Shown: piece after piece, positions 58,419-64,000 of the stretch
Position numbering within the stretch: position 1 is the stretch's first letter
Layout: each line of letters begins with the position of its first letter
Assembly: GCF_002754935.1 (NCBI RefSeq)
Contig: NZ_CP018092.1
Span: 248,001 to 312,000 of the forward strand
Origin: Thermostichus lividus PCC 6715
GTDB lineage: Bacteria > Cyanobacteriota > Cyanobacteriia > Thermosynechococcales > Thermosynechococcaceae
Direction of reading: 5' to 3'
DNA: 64,000 nucleotides
Translations under genes and position numbers: made by a program
The notes under the pieces: model-generated
The model's database searches: none
Told to the model about the DNA's origin: nothing
What the model saw: only the letters and a program-made list of their open reading frames with translations

Positions 58419-59774
58419 ATGACTCCAGCCTTTGCCCCCCTTTCACCAAATCAGCAAATTTTGCCACTTACCGCCGAAACTAATTCTCGAGGACATCTTG
58501 TCATTGGTGGCTGTGATGTTGTTGAACTTGTTGCCCAGTTTGGCTCCCCCCTCTACATCCTTGACGAGATAACCTTTCGCACCGCTTGTCGCCAGTACGT
58601 CGATACCTTCCAGCACAGCTATGGAGGTGACACCCTAGTACTATATGCCTCCAAAGCGTGGAACTCCTTAGCAACCTGCGCCCTTGCCCATAGCGAAGGG
58701 TTAGGCATTGATGTGGCCTCTGGGGGTGAACTTTACACCGCCTTGGCGGCGGGTGTGCCTGCCTCCAAGATTTACTTCCACGGTAACAACAAATCCCCTC
58801 AAGAATTGCTCTACGCCCTTGAAGTGAACTGTACCATTGTGGCGGACAATTGGTTGGAGTTAGAACGATTGGCTGCCTATGCCGAAGAGCACGATCTGGG
58901 AATGCCGCCCCGGGTGATGCTGCGACTGACGCCGGGGATTGAGTGCCACACCCACGAGTATATCCGCACAGGACATCTTGACAGTAAATTTGGTTTCGAT
59001 CCCCAGCAATTTCCTGAGTTGCTCCGGTTTGCCCGCGCCCATCCTGAACTTGACTGGGTCGGGCTCCATGCCCACATCGGGTCGCAGATCTTTGAGCAGC
59101 AACCCCACCTTGATTTGTGCATCGTTCTGGTGGAGTGGCTCCAAGCAGCGCGGGAGGCTATGCTGCCCATGCGGGAACTGAACGTAGGGGGCGGTCTAGG
59201 TATTCGCTATATTGAAACCGATAATCCACCGGCGATCGCCCCGTGGAGCAAAGCCATTAGCCATCACCTCAGCCATGCCTGTCGCGATCGCAACCTTGCC
59301 TTGCCAAAACTCATTTGTGAACCGGGGCGCTCCATTGTTGGGCCAGCCGCCGTTACCGCCTACACAGTCGGCAGTCGCAAAACCATTCCTGGGCTACGTA
59401 CCTACATTGCTGTCGATGGGGGCATGTCTGACAACCCCCGCCCCATTACCTACCAAGCGCAGTACACCGCCCTGTGCGCCAATCGCATGACTGCCGCTGC
59501 CACTGACACTGTCTGCATTGCTGGCAAGCACTGCGAATCCGGCGACATTTTGCTGCCAGCCGCCACCTTACCCCCCCTGCAACCCAACGATATCCTTGTT
59601 ATTGCCAGCACCGGTGCCTATAACTACAGCATGGCCTCTAACTACAACCGCCTAACGCGGCCAGCAGCAGTACTGGTGTGTGAAGGCGAGGCGAATCTAA
59701 TTTTGCAACGGGAAACCTACGCAGATCTTACGGCTCACGATGTTTTACCCCTACGCCTGACACTCACCACCTAG
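58419..59774 (+). CDS. lysA: Diaminopimelate decarboxylase
   Basis: A 451-residue PLP enzyme for the last step of lysine synthesis, alanine-racemase fold. The PLP Lys is in LYASKAWNSLA, with the glycine-rich loop GGGLGIRY, phosphate loop CEPGRSIVGPA and substrate Cys/Glu motif GKHCESGD. First gene of the lysA-cdaA-uppS cluster, an arrangement common in cyanobacteria that links cell-wall precursors and c-di-AMP. Confidence 0.95.
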   Translation: MTPAFAPLSPNQQILPLTAETNSRGHLVIGGCDVVELVAQFGSPLYILDEITFRTACRQYVDTFQHSYGGDTLVLYASKAWNSLATCALAHSEGLGIDVASGGELYTALAAGVPASKIYFHGNNKSPQELLYALEVNCTIVADNWLELERLAAYAEEHDLGMPPRVMLRLTPGIECHTHEYIRTGHLDSKFGFDPQQFPELLRFARAHPELDWVGLHAHIGSQIFEQQPHLDLCIVLVEWLQAAREAMLPMRELNVGGGLGIRYIETDNPPAIAPWSKAISHHLSHACRDRNLALPKLICEPGRSIVGPAAVTAYTVGSRKTIPGLRTYIAVDGGMSDNPRPITYQAQYTALCANRMTAAATDTVCIAGKHCESGDILLPAATLPPLQPNDILVIASTGAYNYSMASNYNRLTRPAAVLVCEGEANLILQRETYADLTAHDVLPLRLTLTT

Positions 59775-59792
59775 GAGGACGAGAGTACTTGG

Positions 59793-60677
59793 ATGATTGT
59801 CCTCACCCTTGGCCTCCTTGGAACCCTACCGTGGCCACTGGTTTCCTCAGAAACACAAACCCGCTTAAAAATGCTTGTGGATGTGGTGTTGGTGTTGGCC
59901 TTAACCTACACCATTTTACGGGTCATTGCAGAGCGGCGGACGCTGTGGATGGTACGTGGCTTTATCTTCCTCATTTTTGCTGCATCCCTGAGTCGGGCGC
60001 TTGAACTTAACTTTCTCACCTTTGTCCTGAATAATCTGGTCGTGGGGTCAGCGGTGGCGCTAGCAGTGATTCTCCAATCGGAAATCCGTATTTTCCTAGA
60101 GCAGTTAGGGCGGGGGCAGTTTTTTGGCCAACCAAGGGTGGAGTCAACCCTGACCAATGATGCTGTGGATCTAGTGGTTGCTGCGGTGAAAGAACTCTCT
60201 CAGGATCGCACAGGCGCGTTAATTCTCCTAGAAACCCACACCCAGCTCAGCCCCCAAGACTTTACCCATGCTGGCATTCCCTTGCAGGCTCGCCTCTCTC
60301 CCGAACTCATTACCTCAATTTTTCAGGTGAACTCGCCCCTACACGATGGCGCTATTTGGGTACGCGGCAGTGAAGTGGTGGCGGCCAAGCTCATTTTGCC
60401 CTTGTCAGAGCGCACGGGGCCATGGCAGTTGGGTACCCGTCACCGTGCCGCCTTGGGCATTACCGAGCGTATTAGTCACTGCGTTTGCGTTGTCGTCTCT
60501 GAGGAGACAGGCTCAATTTCCCTTGCCTTTAAGGGAGACCTTCAGCGTCCCCTCACAAGCAGTAAACTAGGGGAGTTGCTGCGTCAGTACGTGCAGGAGG
60601 AAACGGCGGGAACTTCCAAGCCAAGTCAGCGTCACCGCAGCTTAAAATTCTGGAAAATGGTTTGGCCTCTCCGCTAA
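59793..60677 (+). CDS. cdaA: Diadenylate cyclase CdaA (c-di-AMP synthase)
   Basis: 294 residues: three N-terminal membrane segments then a DAC domain. The catalytic motifs are [10 protein letters not shown] (DGA) and [12 protein letters not shown] (RHR). It makes c-di-AMP from two ATP; in cyanobacteria c-di-AMP controls osmotic and day-night responses. 18 bases after lysA and 22 before the uppS start, so probably one transcript. The C-terminal 45 residues are basic and variable. Confidence 0.94.
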   Translation: MIVLTLGLLGTLPWPLVSSETQTRLKMLVDVVLVLALTYTILRVIAERRTLWMVRGFIFLIFAASLSRALELNFLTFVLNNLVVGSAVALAVILQSEIRIFLEQLGRGQFFGQPRVESTLTNDAVDLVVAAVKELSQDRTGALILLETHTQLSPQDFTHAGIPLQARLSPELITSIFQVNSPLHDGAIWVRGSEVVAAKLILPLSERTGPWQLGTRHRAALGITERISHCVCVVVSEETGSISLAFKGDLQRPLTSSKLGELLRQYVQEETAGTSKPSQRHRSLKFWKMVWPLR

Positions 60678-60699
60678 TTTGAGCCTATTGGATGTGCCC

Positions 60700-61449
60700 A
60701 TGACTCTACAGCCCCATTCCCTGATCACACTACCGGATGATCTTGATCCCGATCGCCTTCCTCGCCATGTCGCTGTCATTATGGACGGGAATGGTCGCTG
60801 GGCACGGCAACGGCACTTACCCCGGATTATGGGGCATCAGCGGGGGGTAGATACCCTCAAGGACTTGCTGCGCTGCTGCAAAGACTGGGGAATCGAGGCC
60901 TTAACCGCCTACGCCTTTTCAACGGAAAACTGGGGTCGCCCTCTACCGGAAGTCGATTTTTTAATGACTCTCTTTGAGCGGGTGCTGCGGCGGGAACTCC
61001 CAGAAATGGTCGAAGAAGGGGTACAAATCCACTTTGTGGGAGATTTAACCTGTTTACCCCCCTCGCTGCAAGCGGAAATTGAGCGGGCGATGTCGGCGAC
61101 GGCTCATAATCAAAAGATCAAGTTTGTGGTAGCCACGAACTATGGCGGCCGGCGGGAAATTATCCAAGCCTGTCGCTCCCTTGCAGCAAAGGTTAAAGCA
61201 GGGGTACTAGATCCAGCGGACATTGATGAGGTGCTCTTTGAGCGGCATTTGTACACTGGGGGGTTACCGGATCCCGATTTGCTGATTCGCACCAGTGGCG
61301 AAATGCGGGTGAGCAACTTTTTGCTGTGGCAGGTGGCCTACGCGGAAATTTACGTGACCAACACCCTCTGGCCCGATTTTGACCGAGCCGCCTTCCATGA
61401 GGCACTCCGGAACTTTCAGCAACGCCACCGCCGCTTTGGGCGACTGTAA
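60700..61449 (+). CDS. uppS: Isoprenyl transferase (undecaprenyl diphosphate synthase type)
   Basis: 249-residue cis-prenyltransferase making the lipid carrier for peptidoglycan and glycans. Signatures: [16 protein letters not shown] (catalytic Asp), [24 protein letters not shown] and [19 protein letters not shown]. The ATG giving MTLQPHSL was preferred to a TTG seven codons upstream, directly after the cdaA stop. Last gene of the lysA-cdaA-uppS cluster; an IS-type hairpin follows six bases after its stop. Confidence 0.95.
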   Translation: MTLQPHSLITLPDDLDPDRLPRHVAVIMDGNGRWARQRHLPRIMGHQRGVDTLKDLLRCCKDWGIEALTAYAFSTENWGRPLPEVDFLMTLFERVLRRELPEMVEEGVQIHFVGDLTCLPPSLQAEIERAMSATAHNQKIKFVVATNYGGRREIIQACRSLAAKVKAGVLDPADIDEVLFERHLYTGGLPDPDLLIRTSGEMRVSNFLLWQVAYAEIYVTNTLWPDFDRAAFHEALRNFQQRHRRFGRL

Positions 61450-61454
61450 AAGAC

Positions 61455-61490
61455 TGTGACACTCCCCGCCGTGGAACGGCGAGGCTTCTC
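61455..61490 (+). repeat. Solitary IS200/IS605-type end hairpin at the edge of the cas relic
   Basis: TGTGACACTCCCC followed by GCCG/CGGC pairing and GAGGCTTCTC, the classic right-end pattern of TnpB elements. It lies between uppS and the cas7e fragment, where the rest of the cas operon should be. It may also act as a bidirectional terminator. Confidence 0.55.
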
Positions 61491-61520
61491 TAAGTTAGGC
61501 TAGAGCAAAACCAATCTGCC

Positions 61521-62107
<587 letters not shown>

Positions 62108-62131
62108 TATTTTTCCTCCTGATTTTTCCGA

Positions 62132-62341
62132 TTAATGAGGTGCGGGTTTTGCAATCATGTAGCTAACAAATTGAGGATCATCGACACGCTGAGAGGCATC
62201 TAATACCTCTAGGCCGACGACATTGCCCTCGTCATCAAAGTCGAAGATAATCCCTGATACATCTTCATCACTTTCGCTAATGGGCGTATCTCTAAATAAA
62301 ATTCTCAGTACATCAACCTCTGGGTCGTAAATAATTTTCAT
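62132..62341 (-). CDS. DUF2283 protein, antitoxin-like partner
   Basis: 69 residues: KIIYDPEVDVLRILFRDTPISESDE .. IIFDFDDEGNVVGLEVLDASQRV matches DUF2283, a small beta-rich acidic family often paired with DUF4258. The ATG overlaps the stop of the upstream gene as ATGA, so the two are coupled. The pair resembles a toxin-antitoxin module in size and arrangement; no activity is established from sequence. Confidence 0.8.
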   Translation of the reverse strand: MKIIYDPEVDVLRILFRDTPISESDEDVSGIIFDFDDEGNVVGLEVLDASQRVDDPQFVSYMIAKPAPH

Positions 62342-62601
62342 GACATCCTCCAGTATTTTTGAATTTTGCTAGTTCGATAGACTGTGATTACAACCGATGG
62401 CGAGATAGTTTCATCTACAAAGACTCGCAGAAGATATTGCTTTTCGCCATCAAAACGGATTCTAGATTGGTAAATAGTGCGCCGATTTCGCCCTAGCAAG
62501 ATCTGCTCCGGCTGCGAAAGTACTGCTTCTACCTGTTCTCGGGCAATGCCCCGGCGCTGCATTTCTTCCAAAGCGTGGGCTGTAAATCTAAGCTGACTCA
62601 C
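62338..62601 (-). CDS. DUF4258 protein, RelE-like toxin candidate
   Basis: 87 residues starting at GTG: RFTAHALEEMQRRGIAREQVEAVLSQPEQI .. RIRFDGEKQYLLRVFVDE .. VVITVYRTSKIQKYW, matching DUF4258. The pattern (H-A-x-x-R-M/QRRGI at the start, V-x-T-V-Y-x-T-x-K at the end) resembles RelE/BrnT-type small ribonuclease folds. It overlaps the cas11e fragment upstream (GTGA) and the DUF2283 gene downstream (ATGA), so all three are on one message. Confidence 0.82.
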   Translation of the reverse strand: MSQLRFTAHALEEMQRRGIAREQVEAVLSQPEQILLGRNRRTIYQSRIRFDGEKQYLLRVFVDETISPSVVITVYRTSKIQKYWRMS

Positions 62602-62930
62602 GACTCAGCCTCGTCAGCTATACTAGGTGGTGCTGCCCGCCAGAAGGTTTTGGCCCACTGGTCTTGGATAAATTGATCAGGATGATCCCAGAAACAGATA
62701 TCGGCTATGAGTTGGGGATAGTAGATGGGAATTTTCTTGTCCTTTTTACTTTTAATCTGTCGCACCAACGCTGTAATCGGAGATTGGATATTAGCAAGAT
62801 CGGTATCTAGCAAGGCTTTAAATCGCCGTTCTGGGCCTTTAGATTGACTGCTGTTGTGTAGGCAAACGGTAGCAGAGCAGGGGAGCATGTCACTTTTTGA
62901 GAGAAAAGGCGGGTCAAGGTGCCCATTCAA
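62598..62930 (-). pseudogene. cas11e (casB/cse2) fragment, type I-E Cascade small subunit
   Basis: From about residue 33 the frame reads ERRFKALLDTDLANIQSPITALVRQIKSK, then IPIYYPQLIADICFWDHPDQFIQDQWAKTFW, the C-terminal half of Cse2/CasB. The family has about 160-190 residues and the first half is absent; the preceding 30 codons (LSKSDMLPCSATVCLHNSSQ) are doubtful. Upstream lies an IS transposase remnant and then acnB, so cas8e and cas3 are gone. On the minus strand the order cas11-(TA pair)-cas7 follows canonical type I-E order with the pair between. Confidence 0.72.
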
Positions 62931-63010
62931 AAGCCTATGGCTTTGTAAACTTCAACAATTTTCGGGAAAGGTTGTTAGCACGAGTGTTGAATTTGGTAGA
63001 GAAAGACAGA
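62915..63010 (+). pseudogene. Transposase C-terminal remnant (ISL3-like)
   Basis: About 30 codons reading KAYGFVNFNNFRERLLARVLNL. The phrase YGF-x-NF-x-N(F/Y)RxRxLA is typical of the end of ISL3-type transposases. No further part of the transposase or terminal repeats could be seen. It marks the upstream break of the cas operon. Confidence 0.5.
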
Positions 63011-63106
63011 AAAAAGTGGCCAAACTGCGATGATTTGGCTACAAGTAAAACAAACTATAGCGGTTCTTGCGCCTGTTTTATTATCAACTGAGCAAGAGAT
63101 ACCTGA

Positions 63107-64000
63107 CTACCCTCCAACGCTCGCCATGAGTTTCTCCTCTTCAGCTATGGAAATTAAGCGACCTTGGTTTTCGTAGTCAGGAATTTGATCAAAGTAGAGG
63201 TAGCGGTATATATCAGCAGCTAGCGGATCAATTTTACGGGTAACAATCTCTAAGTATTCCTCACGAGTGGGGATGCGCCCCAACAGTGCGCAGACTGCCG
63301 CCAGTTCTGCTGAGCCTAAATAGACCCTTGCCCCCTTGCCCATCCGGTTATTGAAATTGCGGGTTGAGGTAGAAAATACCGTCGTATTATCTGCAACCCG
63401 CGCTTGGTTCCCCATACACAGCGAGCAACCGGGCATTTCCATCCGTGCCCCTGCTGCTGCAAAAATACCATAGTAGCCTTCTTCCCGGAGTTGCTGCTCA
63501 TCCATACGAGTGGGGGGCGCAATCCATAGGCGTACCTTGACTGCCCCTTCTCCTTCCAGCACCTTGGCAGCAGCGCGATAGTGGCCAATATTGGTCATGC
63601 AAGAGCCAATAAAGACTTCCTGAACAGGGTCACCCGCACACTCGGACAAGGTTTTAATATTGTCCGGGTCGTTCGGGGCAGCCACTAATGGCTCACGAAT
63701 TTGATCAAGATCCACCTCAATCACATCAGCATACTCTGCATCTGGATCCGCCGCGAGGAGGGTGGGGTTAGCTAACCACTCTTCCATCCGTTTCACCCGC
63801 CGCAAAATTGTCCGCGGATCGCTGTATCCCCGCGCCACCATGTTTTTCAAAAGCACAATATTGGAGCGCAAGTAGGTGGCCACAGTTTCTTCGCTGAGTT
63901 TAATGGTGCAACCCGCCGCCGATCGCTCCGCGGTGGCATCGGTGAGTTCAAAGGCCTGCTCCAGTTGCAAATCTGGCAAGCCCTCCATTTCCAAAATCCG
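63107..64000 (-). CDS. acnB: Aconitate hydratase B, C-terminal part (cut by window end)
   Basis: Bifunctional aconitase/2-methylisocitrate dehydratase of the TCA cycle. The frame is open to the window edge; about 298 of the usual 850-870 residues are present. Cluster ligands are visible in SCMTNIGHYRAA and PGCSLCMGNQARV; RNFNNRMGKGARVYLGSAELAAVCALLGRIP is the AcnB signature near the C-terminus. The stop lies about 100 bases from the transposase remnant, so acnB is the intact border of the decayed cas region. Confidence 0.95.
   Translation of the reverse strand, partial: RILEMEGLPDLQLEQAFELTDATAERSAAGCTIKLSEETVATYLRSNIVLLKNMVARGYSDPRTILRRVKRMEEWLANPTLLAADPDAEYADVIEVDLDQIREPLVAAPNDPDNIKTLSECAGDPVQEVFIGSCMTNIGHYRAAAKVLEGEGAVKVRLWIAPPTRMDEQQLREEGYYGIFAAAGARMEMPGCSLCMGNQARVADNTTVFSTSTRNFNNRMGKGARVYLGSAELAAVCALLGRIPTREEYLEIVTRKIDPLAADIYRYLYFDQIPDYENQGRLISIAEEEKLMASVGG

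Noticed and set aside
61455-61490. Hairpin as a leftover type I-E CRISPR repeat
   Set aside because: Only one copy is present and the TGACACTCCCC pattern fits IS200/IS605 ends, which also occur away from cas genes in this window.
62897-63091. 64-codon plus-strand ORF as a gene
   Set aside because: Only the middle part resembles a transposase end; both sides are unrelated, so it was kept as a remnant rather than a gene.

Overview
The window comes from a cyanobacterium, most likely a thermophilic unicellular one of the Thermosynechococcus lineage. The HIP1 palindrome GCGATCGC recurs throughout. The gene set is that of an oxygenic phototroph: Ycf48, membrane rubredoxin, phycobiliprotein-like proteins and an ATP synthase operon with b and b' subunits. 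PphA and Ycf48 closely resemble, from memory, the T. elongatus proteins. The atp operon lacks an adjacent atpC, as I recall for T. elongatus. No rRNA or tRNA gene was found. The window starts inside nadK and ends inside acnB.

Layout. 0-5.7 kb: nadK end, ligA, then a V4R protein and two phycobiliprotein-fold proteins resembling the photosystem II assembly (PAP) operon, and a PRC-barrel protein. 5.7-6.15 kb: a compact noncoding element, rich in hairpins, with IS200/IS605-like ends and no nuclease gene. 6.2-16.4 kb: esterase, mutS, MFS transporter, an ABC1 kinase, pphA, a two-domain KaiB-fold protein, pilT with a proline-rich repeat, sfsA. 16.7-21.25 kb: rubA-ycf48, an OmpR-type regulator, a GDT1/Mnx-type Mn2+ exporter and tldD. 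21.2-22.4 kb: a four-repeat CRISPR array fused to the tldD 3' end, then debris. 22.5-24.8 kb: a sulfur module (persulfide dioxygenase, rhodanese, TauE/SafE). 24.9-30.6 kb: the atp operon with mini-RNase III and a STAS protein upstream on the same strand. 30.8-39.1 kb: small secreted protein, photolyase, map, Nudix, GerMN, two transporters, ctaB-ctaA. 39.2-49.95 kb: FHA-PBP, ssb, a very large GGDEF/EAL sensor, a DprA-like protein, a GH57 enzyme. 50-53.2 kb: a surface-sugar cassette with an AT-rich centre. 53.2-61.45 kb: rlmB, folate ligase, solute-binding lipoprotein, mscL, clpR, SPFH protein, lysA-cdaA-uppS. 61.45-63.1 kb: a decayed type I-E CRISPR-Cas locus (cas11e and cas7e fragments around a DUF4258/DUF2283 pair) with insertion-sequence remnants.

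Four genes (ABC1 kinase, GDT1/Mnx exporter, FHA-PBP, DegT aminotransferase) are each broken in a G or C run, and in all four one extra base restores the family reading frame. This points to under-called homopolymers in the assembly, with slippage-type variation as the less likely alternative. The strongest candidates for new biology are the orphan structured element at 5.7 kb, the paired phycobiliprotein-like proteins with a bilin-type Cys-x-Arg-Asp motif, the KaiB-fold protein, the CRISPR array that supplies the tldD stop codon, and the toxin-antitoxin-like pair inside the relic cas operon.
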